From: Rhizophagus irregularis
Taxonomy: Eukaryota > Glomeromycota > Glomeromycetes > Glomerales > Glomeraceae
Assembly (NCBI RefSeq): GCF_026210795.1
Contig: NC_089429.1
Location: forward strand, 248,001-312,000
Direction: 5' to 3'
Length of the DNA: 64,000 bases
Each line of letters begins with the position of its first letter. Position 1 is the stretch's first letter. Of this stretch, positions 42,444 through 54,851 are shown piece after piece. The notes beneath the pieces were generated by a model, which was not told where the DNA came from, made no database searches, and saw only the letters and a program-made list of their open reading frames with translations. The position numbers were made by a program, and so were the translations under genes.

Positions 42444-45400
42444 ATGTCGGACAATAATTTTAATTATGATACCTTTGTACGAAACCCTCCCAACCCCGAC
42501 AATGTTACTGAAATTTTTTCGCATGAATCGTTATTTTCCTCTTCCAGTAACACTTCCCCTATCCCCAATTCATTTAATATTTCTTCCTTTAATGTTAATG
42601 GCCTTAAAATGTATGGTCAGACTAAATTAGAAGAAATTTCTACTTTCTTTTCCTTAAAACATATTTCCTTTGGTGGTATCGTGGATACCCATCTTCACCC
42701 TAAACAAATGAAGTTTTTATCCAAACGCATTTCTAATTATACTGTGTTCTCTTCTAATTTGGATACTTCTAAACAAATTCTCTCTTCTGGTGGTGTTTCT
42801 CTTTTTATAGAAAATTCCCTTGCTTCACATGTCCAAGATTTTAAATCCCATTCTTCACGGTTACTTTCTGTTGATTTATATTTCAAAGGCAATATTAAAT
42901 TGCGTATATTTGTTATTTATATCCCTCCCCCTGCTGAAAGTGTTCTGCGCACTGATACTATTGATTTGCTTATTCAACAACTTACCCTTACTAAACATGC
43001 TGGCTTTTACCATGCTGTTTGTGGCGATTTTAATATGCATTTAGACAAATATTACCCTATTTACTTCAATCAACCTCAAGTTGCTTCAAAACATATTCAC
43101 CGATTATTTTTTCATCTCCTCTCTCACGGATATGAAGACTATACTCCTGTTAATCTTTCCGACTCTTTAGGTACCTTTCATCGCAATGACCACATTACTC
43201 GAGTTGATTATGTATGGTCCTGCCCTCTTCTCAAAGGATTCGCTCTTACTGCTTGCATTTTTAATGCTCAAGATGTTTGCACATCTGATCATAACCCCGT
43301 CATAACATACTATGATATGTCTTTACTTTTTGCCTCTACCAAATTGGCTCGCGCTCGACAACTTAAGCGCCGAACCCGTCGCGTCTTCAAATTTGATTCT
43401 GTAACTGAAATTCAATGGACGGAATTTGCTGATAAAGCTGATGCTTTATGTGACGTCTCACCTTCAACCTTTTCCTCCTGGCATATCAATCAAATGTGCG
43501 AATATCTCCAATCACGAATTCTTAAAGCTGCCAACGCTACACTACCTTCTTCCACTGTTGGCAATAATTATACTCCTAAGGTTCCTAAAGATCTGGAAAT
43601 TTTAACCCAACATTATCGGTTTTTAAATCGCCTTATGCATTCAATACGTTTATTGCGCAAATATCCTTTAACTTATTCTGCCGCTCGGAACATAAGTGGT
43701 CTATTCATTTAATTAGACTTCAAAATATTTTGCAATTATATAAGAAAGTATTTACTTTCGTTCCTACTTTGCCCTCTTCTCTCTCATCATGTCGACAAGA
43801 TGATTTCAAGTCACTTCTTGATGATTTATCCAATATTTCAAAATCCTTGCGGGGATTTCATTTACTTCAAGAAAAAGAATTCCAAGATTCCTCCATTCGT
43901 GCTCATTTGGACGATAGGAACAATAATTTTGAAACCGACCTTTCCTCTTTCATTGATTCAGCGCTTTCTCGCACCCGCCGCCGTATCACTTTGGATCGTG
44001 TCTTTGTTGATCATCCCACTCACCCTCAGTTATTAACTGCTCCCAAGGATATAGACGATGCTGTTGTTAACCATTTCCAAAACTTTGTACCTATAAAATC
44101 CACTCCTCCTGTATCTGTAGATACATTACCTGATAGATGGTCTTCTGTTTACCAACCTATGGATGATGTGCCCTCCTCCATCTATGATTCTTTGATGAAT
44201 CCCCCTACCCTTGACGAATGGTTAACCTAATGCTCTTCTTCCTACTCCTAACGGTAAAGCCTCAGGTCCTTCCATGATCACTTATGAAATGCTCAAACAC
44301 CTTGGATCTTGTTCCTCGGCTCTACTCCTTATTTTAATTCAAGCTTGCCTTTCCAAAGCTGATATTCCTGACTTATGGCGACAGGCAATGGTTTTTCCCA
44401 TTCCCAAACCTCACGAATGGAAATGTCAATTGAAAAATACTCGTCCTATTACTTTACTTGAAGTGATTAGAAAATCTCTTGTCAAACTCTTTTATAATCG
44501 CCTTTCTACTATTATGGCTACACATGATGTTCTTAAAGGTGGTAACTTCGCTGGTCTTCCTGGTGGTTCTTGCCGCGACCCTATTATTACTCTAGAATCT
44601 ATTATCCATGATGCTGATGTCAACAAAAATCCACTTTGGATTCTCTCTCAAGACATTTCTAAAGCTTTTGACTCGGTTGATTTGACAATGTTACGTTTCG
44701 CTTTAGAACGAATACGTCTTCCAGCTTCTGCTATTAAGTTTATTCTTTCCCTTTTCACAAAACGTATTAATAGCGTTTTCACTGCTCATGGATCCACGCC
44801 TGCTTATAGGGTTCGCATTGGTATTGACCAAGGCGAAGTTATTTCTCCTCTCTTATGGGTTATTTATATTGATCCCTTACTTACTGTCTTAAAGCATGAA
44901 ATGATGGACCCTTATATTCTTTCTACACCATCCTTAATTGATTCTCCCAATCCTTCTTCTGATTTGAAGATTAATAATTTAGTATTTATGGATGACTCTA
45001 CTCTTATTTCCTCGTCGAAGACTGGCATGGAATTTATGTTATCCATTACAGAAGAATTCTATCAAATTAATAACACTTCTGCCAATCATAACAAATATGT
45101 GTTAATTACTAATTCATTGCCTTTGACTTCGAATTCCACTTTATCTCCTATTACTTTTAATTTAGCTTTATCTTCATTAAATAGTGTTCCTTCCATTACC
45201 ATTACCCCAATTTCTATGACAACTTCTTTTCGTTTTTTAGGTGTTTGGTTTAACATTAAAAGTTCCCGGGATTTTGTCAAGAAACAACTCAAACGTGAAT
45301 GCTGCTCCTTCGCTGCAACCATCCGCCCTGCAAAGCTCTCATCCAAACAAGTAGTTTATTTACATAATGCTGTCCTTATACCGAAACTTGAATACCGGAT

Positions 45401-48075
45401 GCAAGTTACTCACTTGTCTGAATCTGACTGCCACCTAATAACGAGAAGTATACGATCTGTTGTAAAGCACAAAGCAAATTTTTCTCGCTCTTTACCAAAT
45501 CCTATTTTATTTTTATCTCAAGCCTTGGGCTTGATAAATTTATTTGCTCATCAACGACAATGTCATATTACTAATTTATTTTTAATGGCTAATTCTTCCT
45601 TTTCTTTTATTCAATCTCTTTTTATTTATAGATTGAGTTTGATTCAATATAATTTTTTAATTCCTATTTCTCCCCTTTTAATTAAGGATTGGTCTATATG
45701 GTCTTCTCTTTTTCTTTTAAGAAAGATTATATCGCATGCACTATTGCTCTCTTATCCTCTACTCCTTTTCGTTTGCTTCATACTCAACTTTCGAAGCTTC
45801 CGAACCTGACTTTGATGGATGGACGCGTTCCCTTATTTGAATGCATGACACCTAAAGCGTTTAAAGCCTATTTCCCTATTTTGCGAAAACGGCATTTGTT
45901 TTATCTATCTCAGCTTGTTACTCCCCAAGGGACTCATTTAATTTCTTGGAAAGCCTACTATGACAATTTGGTTGGACGACGTGGCCCTGGCTGTATCCCT
46001 TATTGGTATAAAGATATCCAGCAAGCTACTACCATTCCTGATACCAACAATCGTTTGCTGAGCCAGTTCATTACTACGCCTACGATTGACTCTTCATTTT
46101 ATGAATTGACTCCTTGCCTGTCCTCTCCTACCACTACGAAAAATTGGATTGTCACGTTAGACGACTACGGTTCTCCCATCTTTGGCAAACAACTTTTAGT
46201 TCAAGCAAGTCGTGGTACTTGTTCTATTGTTCACTGGGTCTCTCCTGATTGTGAATCTTCGCCTGGTGATCTCATTAGACTCTCTCCTTGCCCTGGTTGT
46301 GCTGCTCATACTCCTTTGCCTCCTTCCAAAAAACGGAATGCTGATTTAACCCTTTGTACGCCTACGGTTTCTCTACAACATTCGCTTATTCTGCCCACCA
46401 TCAATGAGCGCATTAGACGTAATACTTCTGTAGTATCCTCTCCTTTTACCTGGGCTGATATAGAAGATGGTGTCCGTCTTTATTACAGTCGATTGGATTT
46501 TGATTTTGACTCTCCTCCTGACGATATTGTTGAAGTTTCCGCTCCTCTTATCACTATTGAATCCTCAGCTGCTGCTGTTTTTGCAAATTCGCCGTTGGTT
46601 GTGTCTTCAGACTCACGTTATATCTTTTTCACTGATGGGTCTCTTATTAATCTAGGCACTCCTAATGTTTCTATGGGCTGGTCTTGGATGCAAATCGTAC
46701 CTGATGCTGGTTTTCCTAATTCTATTGCTACTTATGCACATGGCATCATTCGAGATAATCCTTCTTCTTCTCGTGCTGAAGCTGCCGCTATTTACGCAGT
46801 TTTAACCATTTCTCCTCGCGACTCAGAAGTTACTATTTATACTGACTCGCAAACTGCGCCATTGATGGCCTTCAAGTTGCTCTTCCTATGTCTACTCAAA
46901 TAGCCGTCTTTACTACAAAACAACAAATTTTGAGCTTTGGGCCATTATTGAACGAACTATCCTTACCAAGAATTTGACAGTTCTTCCTGTTAAAGTTAAA
47001 GCTCATTCTGGCAATTATTTGAACGATTTTGCTGACTCCCTGGCCAATACTGCCCATACCGCATCATCCAGTATTTTGATTTCTGGAATGGACCTCGCTC
47101 TGCCCATGATTTCGTCTTGACTTACGACAATGACGCCGTTTGTGAATCTAATCCACGACACCTTCTTAAACAGTATTATCAAACGCAGTTAATGCGTAAT
47201 TTGTTAAATTTAACGCGATTTCACTTTATTTCTTTATTATTATCTAATATAGAATATATTGTCGACTGGGAACTTACTTGGTTTACCTTGAATTTCAAGC
47301 CTTCTCACGATGCATCTTTTACTCTCGAGCATGCTTCAAGACACTTAACCTTTAAATTCAAACTTTTCTTGGACGACTTACCCACATTGGAAAAGCTTAA
47401 GCGGACTCGACCAGACTTATACATGGACGAATTAACTTGCCGTTCTTGTATCGATCGTATGGAAGACCTGATGCACCTTTTTATGTGCAAAAAACGTCGT
47501 CTACCTATGCAACAAATTCTCCAATCTTATCAAAATCATTTGATTTCTAAAATGCAAGAAGCTGGAAAATTGGCTGATATTGATCCTACTCACTTTATTG
47601 CTAAACTAACTTCTCTTCATGCTGGTCCTTTTCTTCTACAAATTGGTCCTCTTACGCCGCCCTTGTCCGTGGTTGTTTACCTACACTTTTTATTGACATC
47701 TTAGTCGATTTGTCTATTCCAAGAATCTCTGCGATTAAGGTTATCGCTGCTATTCATAATAATTTTGTCCAAAAATTCAGAAAACGAATTTGGAATCCGC
47801 GTTCTTATGAGAAAAGTAGATGGGAAAACGCGATGAATATTACTTATAAGTTGAAAACTACTCCGAAGCCTTCTAATTTGCCATTGTCAACGTACATACC
47901 TTACTCATCTTTACCACCTCCGACCCTACACGATTCACGTGACTCCAGAACCGATTGGTTGAAGAACTCGATGAAATATGGTTTGCCTTGGTTTAATCAC
48001 TTTTCGGGTTTTATGGGTCGTCTAACGGTGCTACTTAATAACAGCTTTTGCAGGATGGAGTGTCAATTTCTATAG
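42444..48075 (+). pseudogene. LINE ORF2 (endonuclease-RT-RNase H), broken
   Basis: ATG 42444 starts the EEP endonuclease, open to 43712 with FNVNGL, GGVSLFIE, GDFNMH and SDHNPVI motifs. The reverse transcriptase is open from 44274 to 45809: FAGLPGGSCRDP, QDISKAFDSVD, IGIDQGEVISPLLW and the active site VFMDDSTL. RNase H follows from 45689 (FTDGS, SRAEAAA, YTDSQ, then AHSGN near 47005), and a knuckle CRSC...MHLFMC near 47445. Breaks lie at about 43690, 44225, 45700, 46855, 47100 and 47625. The enzyme would nick target DNA, copy the RNA in place and remove the template. Confidence 0.9.
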
Positions 48076-48346
48076 TGGGCGCGCTATTCGTTATTTTGTT
48101 AGCATAGTTGCTTCTACTTTGGTTGGAATATATCAAGGGGGAAGATCTGGGGAAATTTAGTGTAATGCGATTTTTCTTTTTTAGATTAATTTTTTACTTT
48201 ATTTTTTCTTAGGAGACTATATAGCTTTGTTTTTAGTTAGTTTTATTTTTATATTTTCTTTTTATTTTTTTTGTAAATTGTAAAGTTCGAATAAATTTAA
48301 TAAAGATAAAGGCTACTATGCCACGTTTGCCTGGTTTTTGACTAGT

Positions 48347-48487
48347 GTAGAATGCATTTTTAAAAAAAAACTTATTTCATCACAATTAAAAATATTTTCA
48401 GAGCTGTAATTTTTCAATGTTTAATGAAAATTTTTACATACTGTATTGCATCAAAATCTTGAAATAGTACACTTGCTACTTCCCTAT
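48347..48487. other. AT-rich spacer
   Basis: No feature is seen between the LINE border and the next foldback element. Confidence 0.4.
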
Positions 48488-48677
48488 ACATGTTATATAC
48501 ATGCTGCCCAAATTATTTTGGGATGCCATAATTATAATTTGGGATGCCATAATTCATTCAGTTTATATATAATTTACTATGTAAAGTGCCAAAATAATTT
48601 GGGATGCCATAATTGAATTTGGGATTTTACTTATAATTACAGCAGTTCAAAATAATTTGGGTGGCATGTATAACATG
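48488..48677. mobile_element. Short foldback MITE
   Basis: ACATGTTATATACATGCTGCC at the left (shown as ACATGTTATATACATG plus CTGCC) pairs with GGCATGTATAACATGT at the right, next to CAAATTATTTTGGG and its complement CAAAATAATTTGGG. TTTGGGATGCCATAATT occurs three times inside. The length is about 190 bp and there is no ORF. Confidence 0.7.
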
Positions 48678-48688
48678 TTATACTGCTT

Positions 48689-49081
48689 AGGGCTCTGATC
48701 GGTTTTGGTAACTACTGAATCGTACCGATCAGTTTTGGTATCAGAATGTTTTCAGTATTCTAATTTACTGAACTGAACCTTTTGGTAAATTTACCGATCA
48801 GTTTCAGTAATTTTGGTTTCAGTATTAGTTTTGCAATTTATCGAACTGATTTACTGAACTGAAACTTTTGGTAAATTTTGGTAGATTTTACCGATTAGTT
48901 TGGTAGATTTTACCATTCAATTTCAGTAAATTTACTGAATCGATTTACTGAATTTCACAAAACATTTATTAATAAAAAAAAATGTTGCACAACATTTTTT
49001 CTTTTAATGATTTTATAAAAATATTGTGAAACATTTTTTATTTGGCAATTTGATAAACAAAAGTTTTGCAACTAGAGCCCT
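48689..49081. mobile_element. AGGGCTCTGATC MITE
   Basis: It runs from AGGGCTCTGATCGG to AGAGCCCT. Inside are many copies of GATCAGTTTTGGTA, TTTACTGAAC and GGTAAATTTTACC words. A clear target duplication was not found, so the right boundary is tentative. Confidence 0.5.
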
Positions 49082-49140
49082 GGGCTCTAATCATATTGAT
49101 AAGGATAACTGTAGTATTGTGGCAAAAATCTTAAAAAATA

Positions 49141-50050
49141 AAAGCGTCAAACTTGACGTTTTTATAATTTTTTTATTTAATTAATTAAAAACGTCAAACT
49201 TCGCGCTTTTTGATTAAAAAAAAAATTAAATGTTTTGGTTAAAAAATGCCGCACTTGACGTTTTTTAACTAATTTTATTAAAAAAATGTCAAAGTGCGAC
49301 ATTTTTAATAAAAATTTTTTTTTATTTTTTAGTTTAAAAACGTCTTACTTAACGTTTTTAACTAAGTTAATTTATTTTTTATTAAAAAAAACGTTAAAGT
49401 GCGATGTTTTTAATAAAAAATTATTTTTTTTTATTTTTTAGTTTAAAAACGTCGCACTTGATGTTTTTTAACTAAGTTAATTTATTTTTTTATTAAAAAA
49501 CGTTAAAATGCAGCATTTTTAATAAAAAAATAAATTAACTTAGTTAAAAAAATGTTAAGTGCGACGTTTTTTAACTAATTTAATTTATTTTTTATTAAAA
49601 AACGTCAAAGTGCGGTGTTTTTAATAAAAAAAATAAATTAACTTAGTTAAAAAACATCAAGTGCAACGTTTTCTAACTAATTTAATTTATTTTTTAGTTT
49701 AAAAATATCGCACTTGACATTTTATAACTAATGTAATTTATTTTTTATTAAAAAACGTTATACTTGACATTTTTTTAATCTAATTTAATTTATTTTTTAT
49801 TAAAAAACGTCAAAGCATGACATTTTTAATAAAAAAATACAATTTTTTTTTGATTTTTTAGTTTAAAAATGTCGCATTTGGTGTTTTTTAACTAATTTTT
49901 TTTTATTAAAAAAATGTCAAAGTACAACGTTTTTAATAAAAAATACATTTTTTTTTTATTTTTTAGTTTAAAAATGTCACACTTGGTGTTTTTTAACTAA
50001 TTAATTTTTTTTCTTATTAAAAAACGTTAAAGTACGATATTTTTTCTTTT
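49141..50050. repeat. Palindromic ACGTC satellite
   Basis: Some 15 or more hairpin-forming pieces alternate forms such as AAAAACGTCAAAGTGCGACG and TTTAATAAAAAATAAATTAA with their complements (ACTTGACGTTTTTTAACTAA). The step is roughly 60 bp and the orientation flips repeatedly. It is low in GC apart from the CGTC/GACG cores. There is no coding capacity. Confidence 0.8.
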
Positions 50051-50302
50051 CTTTTAACAATATTAATAATAAATTCTTTTTTTTTTAATCAAGAATATTA
50101 GTATTATTCTTCTCGCCACAAATCACATGATTGCAAAATCGCGCAATCTGCAATATTACGGAATTGATTTAATTACCAAATTTTTGCAGATCAATCTTAT
50201 CAATTTTAATCTTTTTTTTACATTTTTTTCATTTTTTTTTATTTTTAATATTAATTATATACTAATTTCTCTATAATAATAATAATAACTTTAATTACAA
50301 TA

Positions 50303-50750
50303 ATGACTTCTGAGTTCGAAGAAAATGACATTGAAGAAACAGCTGAGAAAAAAGCTGAGAAAGAGGCTGAGTATGAGACTGAGGAAGAAGTTGCTGAGGA
50401 AAAGGCTGAGGAAGAGGCTGAGTCTGAAACTGAAGAAAATCAAGTTGATGATACTGAAACTGAGGAGCAGCAGATCGAAAAAAATATTGAGCGTGAAGTA
50501 GAACAAGAAGAAACTAATACGAAGAAACGTAGTTGGGTGTGGGGGAGCGCTTCACATATGATAAAACGCGAAGAAGGCAAAATGCAAAGCATTGCAAAAT
50601 TTTAATTACTTGCAATAAAGGAAGTACGTTGGAAATGGCTGGTCATATTAAAAGTAAACATAAATTAATAAAAGAAAAAGGAAAAAAACAACTTACAATA
50701 CGTGCATCTATTAATAATTCTGAAGTAATTGTAAGTATAATGTTCATTTC
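50303..50750 (+). pseudogene. BED-type zinc-finger fragment of a hAT-like transposase, frameshifted
   Basis: ATG 50303 opens a 100-residue frame that is almost pure Glu/Ala/Thr (EETAEKKAEKEAEYETEEE), then KKRSWVWGSASHMI, the aromatic SWVW start of BED fingers. After a frameshift near 50590 the other frame gives CKILITCNKGSTLEMAGHIK SKH, with a C-x5-C ... H-x4-H-like end. BED fingers bind DNA at the N-terminus of hAT transposases. The rest of a transposase is absent; a MITE starts at 50829. It may also be a domesticated piece, but the frameshift argues for decay. Confidence 0.55.
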
Positions 50751-50828
50751 TTTTTATTCAGTTTATAGGTTATAATTTTGTGCATTAAATATGAATATTT
50801 TAATTTTTAATTTATAAACTCATATATT

Positions 50829-51395
50829 TTAGGGATGTGCCAGAAATCAGCTGATTTGAAAAGGGGTGGGGAGTCAAGCTTTAGATCAGGTTTATATATA
50901 TCACGTGACATTTATATATAAATGGAAGTAATTTAATTATTTTTATATAATTATTATAATGCAAATTATCTTGACTTCTAGTGATCCAATTTTAATAAAC
51001 TTTTTTTTAATTTATAGTTCTCATTTAGCAAATCTAGCTTTACAAAACAAAAAAAAGTGTGTTCAAATTGAATCACTAGAAGCTAAGATATTTGTATTTA
51101 CATTATAATAATTATTATAATGCAATTATCTTGACTTTTAGTGATTCAATTTTAATAAACTTTTTTTTAATTTATAGTACTCATTTAGTTCTATAAATCT
51201 AGTTTTACAAAACAAAAAAAAGTTTGTTCAAATTGAATTACTAGAAGCCAAGATAATTATAAATACTAATTATTATATATAATATTTAATATTTAATAGT
51301 AATAATTTTTTTAGCCAATCAGATTTCAATCAGGTAGGGTGGGAAGTTAAGGCTACTAATTGAGAGAAATCAGCTGATTTCTGGCACACCCTTAA
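50829..51395. mobile_element. CAGCTGATT MITE, copy 2, complete
   Basis: The ends are TTTAGGGATGTGCCAGAAAT at the left and the complement of TTAAGGGTGTGCCAGAAATC at the right. Each includes the palindrome AAATCAGCTGATTT. The body contains two similar segments with TTGACTTYTAGTGATYCAAT and TTTTTTTTAATTTATAGT (about 50970 and 51130). There is no ORF. Confidence 0.8.
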
Positions 51396-51578
51396 GTATC
51401 TTTTTCAAATTTTTATTTTTAGGTCAAACTTGTAGAAAGACAATTTTTAACGTACATTCTTTTCAGAATACAGATTATGTGATTGTGAAATTGTGAATTA
51501 CTATGACTGAACTTTGACATTTTATTTATAATTATTATTACATTAGATAGATACTAATATCAGTAATATGTATATATA

Positions 51579-52233
51579 CAGTTAACTTTTAATATAACGA
51601 AGTTGACATCTGGGCTGATCAGGCCTTTGTTATAGGAATATTCATTAATATGATGGAAAAATCTGGTATAATACAGAAAATTTTTGTATATTATGGTATA
51701 TTGTCGTTAAGGTTGCTTGCCGAAACTTAGGGGTTTAGACAAGATGGTATTTCGCCGAAAAGCGAAATTCTGCTGAAACTATATTAAAGTTATATTAAAA
51801 AACTGGCGAAACTTTGGAGAAAGGTGAAACTGCCAAAACTTATTATAAATGCCGAAACTACTGAAACTCTGCTGAAACTATAATAAATCTATAGTAAAAT
51901 TTTGATGAAACCAATCGTAGGATTTTGAAGAGGTTTAGACAAGCAACTTTAATTGTCGTATAATAATTGTATCTTATAATACAAAAACGCAAGTTACACA
52001 AAATGTCTTTATTATATTAAAAAAAATTTTGTTATAAAAGAAAATTCGTTATTAAAAGGGGCATTTTTCATATACGGTTTATAAAATTTACTTTGTTAAA
52101 TGGTATACAGCATTTAATTAGTAAAATTTGGTATAATGAGATTTTTTTCATATGTTAAAATCTGTACCATACTGAAAATCTGTTATATTGTAAAATTCGT
52201 TATATCAAAATTCGTTATAAGAAGAGTTGATTG
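51579..52233. mobile_element. Pogo-like non-autonomous element, 655 bp
   Basis: It starts CAGTTAACTTTTAATATAAC and ends with the complement of CAATCAACTCTTCTTATAAC, with TA on both sides. The interior has GCGAAATTCTGCTGAAACT-like repeats (51735-51900) and TTCGTTATAT words near both ends. No transposase is encoded. Confidence 0.7.
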
Positions 52234-52836
52234 TATTTAGGTGTTTAATAGATTTAAATTGAAACTAATATTTAATAAATATATATATAATATTGAAACT
52301 AAGTTCAGAAATAAATCGGTCATCTTAGACCATAATTCAGCTTAAAATTTTGTGTCAAATATATTACTAATATTGGTTGAATAAAGTACGAATAATGGCC
52401 AAATAATTAGTGATTTAACGAATAGTTTATTTCCAAATTTTTGCTGATAATAACAAAATTTTGCCAATTGGTGATTGCCAAGTAACAGGTAAACTGTACA
52501 AATTATCTATAATAATTTTAACGATTTTTTGGCAATGATCAGCCAAAATTATACCAACTATTGTCCAACATTCGTCAATTTAAAATTTAGATGAAATGTA
52601 CTATTCTGACCAGTATAATATAAATACTTTTTTATAAGCAAATTACTTTTATAATTGAGAATTTTGCAAAATTTCCTCTGAAAATCACTAATAAATTGAC
52701 TCTTTCCTACATAATTATTCAGAAAAATTCCAAGTCAAATTTTTGGAAATCGATTTCTTTAGGAAGTAATACACGAGGATCACACTAATTTGAAAATAGT
52801 GATAATAACAGATTTAACTATAGCAATAGAATAATT
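52234..52836. other. AT-rich intergenic stretch
   Basis: No gene or defined repeat. GCCAAATAATTAG, TTTGCCAATTGG and GCCAAAATTATACC words suggest very old repeat debris. Confidence 0.4.
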
Positions 52837-53758
52837 CATATGGGCTGATTTGTTTACAAAGAGTTATTGATTGATTTTCACAATTTTTGTTACTCAAAAT
52901 TATTTTGTAAAACCAAAAAATCATCTGATTGATAATCACTTGACTAAATAATAAGTTGAACAAAAATTTACATTTGCGAAACTTAAATTATTAAATGTAA
53001 AAGAACTGTGAAAAAACCCATTTCACTAATAAAAAACCCATTTCTTATATATATGGCATTTTAAACATATATTATTAAAAAGTAAGTATATTTTAATAAA
53101 ATATAAAGTAAAATAAAAATTTATATAGCCTTAGTAGCTATAAATGCTTATAAAAGTATAATAAAAATATCATATAAAAGATGGTATGATAATAGATATT
53201 TTCAAACAATAAAAATAATTATTTTATGTCAGAGTTTGTATTATCATCTTTAAACGCAAATATATCAAGATTCACTGATCCATTTTCTATAATTTTAGGC
53301 TCGTTGGAAAGCCCTTGTTCTGGACTTTATAGGTGAAAAAAGAGCTCGCCAATTGAATCATTAGATCTGAAGATATTTACGTTTAAAGTTAAGGTACAAA
53401 CTTTTTAACATACCTAAATGCAAATATCTTGAGATCTACTGATCTATTTTGTATAAATTTAGGCTCTTTGGAAAGCCCTTGATCTGGTATATATGAACAA
53501 AAAAAGAGCTTGCCGATTGGATCACTGGATCTGAAGATATTTACATTTTAAGTTGAGATATAAATTTTTAACATATATAGTAAGTGCTAAAAATTATATT
53601 AATTTAAAAGAAATATTTACCAAATTATAGTATAATAACATTAAATAAAAATTTTTTAATACTCATTCCCAATTTACTGTATATTATATAGTATTTTGTA
53701 TAATAAAAATGTAATAAAATTAATATTTTAATTAAAGGTAGACAAATCAGCCTATATG
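52837..53758. mobile_element. ATATGGGCTGATTTG MITE, copy 2, uninterrupted
   Basis: It starts CATATGGGCTGATTTGTTTA and ends GTAGACAAATCAGCCTATATG (last 20: TAGACAAATCAGCCTATATG). It is the empty-site partner of 33707-35652: the same body without the retroposon, so it fixes where that retroposon begins and ends. The two GGAAAGCCCTTG modules are at about 53309 and 53470. Confidence 0.85.
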
Positions 53759-54060
53759 TAGATATTTTTCAACTTTCAAATAGATTCCAATTGAATACAA
53801 TTTAAGAAAATTTATTAAAACTCTAATAAATACTAAAGTAATAGCATGTTAAAAACTAATAGATATAAAATACCAATAGCCTGAAATATAACTTGAAATC
53901 TGATTTATAGATATAAAGAGTTAATTATACCTTAATTAAAAAATATTGGCATTTAATATTTATTGTTAAATTATTTGCTAAACTTTTTCACGTAAGTATC
54001 ACTCTAATCTAATGTAAATTAAACATATACAAAGATTTTATTTATCTCAGATGCAATGCT
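53759..54060. other. AT-rich intergenic stretch
   Basis: Nothing recognisable is seen here. Confidence 0.4.
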
Positions 54061-54390
54061 AATAAAAAAGAAAACAGATATCACTTTATTGAATATGATG
54101 CCAATAAGGATCTATGGCCTATAATTAAAAGCAGAATACAAGATGGCTTAGTTCCTATAATTCAAAAATTGAGTAAATACAGTTAAAGTTATAAGAGAGA
54201 AATTAAATCAGTACTAGAATTACAATATAATGATAACAAGTTTATTGATTTTTGCTTATCATTAGCTTTGAAAGCCAAGATTAGTACTAAATTATCCACT
54301 ATATCAAAACAGACTTTTGGATTTCCAGAGTTAAAAATATTTATTCTTGGCCTTACTTCTGAATTCCTTTATTATAAAAAAAAAAAAAAT
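54061..54390 (+). pseudogene. Unidentified ORF remnant
   Basis: One frame stays open for about 110 codons except for a TAA at 54184-54186. It reads RYHFIEYDANKDLWPIIKSR, then IQDGLVPIIQKLSKY, stop, then SYKREIKSVLELQYNDNKF, IDFCLSLALKAKISTKLS and GFPELKIFILGLTSEF. Composition is protein-like (mixed, no strong repeat), unlike random AT-rich sequence. There is no start codon context and no known domain I can name. It may be a relic exon of a transposon or host gene. Confidence 0.35.
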
Positions 54391-54843
54391 TATTTGAAAG
54401 AAGCATTTTGATAAAAAAATTTTATTTAACTACTAATTATAATAATAAAGGCTGGAAGATTTTTTTATTAGCTATTACTTGCAATTATGTAAATAATTGA
54501 AAAAGTCTCTCAAACAATTGAATTTCTTGCTAGTTTATATAATACTATATTTATTGTAAGGAATAAGTAAATGCATTTGGATTTCAACTAAAATTTATAA
54601 AACTATAAGAAATATTCAAATCAGCCAATTTACTTAATAAAAACTTGCTTATATTTATTTATACTTAATACTTATTTAATTTTTAATGGCAAATACAATT
54701 TTTTTTCTATATTATTTTAATAGTTGAAAATACCAAATTTTCAAAATTATATTTTAAAATCTGCAACTTATAAATAGCTTGTCAACTACAAGTTTTGTTA
54801 AACCAAAAATTTTAATAAATAAATCTAAATTGAATTAACTTGA
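54391..54843. other. AT-rich intergenic stretch
   Basis: No gene is seen. It is the likely continuation of decayed sequence around the ORF remnant. Confidence 0.4.
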
Positions 54844-54851
54844 ATCGGTAT

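Larger units (their letters stand above)
40126..48331 (+). mobile_element. LINE retrotransposon copy 4, near full length
   Basis: This is the plus-strand reference copy: head AGTGACTAGTAGTAACTCTC, ORF1 (40267-42393), a 50-bp gap, ORF2 (42444-48075) and a 3' UTR (48076-48331). It is flanked by TGGTTTTTGACCAGT (40111-40125) and TGGTTTTTGACTAGT (48332-48346). It is visibly more GC-rich than the surrounding DNA. ORFs are broken at several points, so it looks inactive. Confidence 0.93.
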
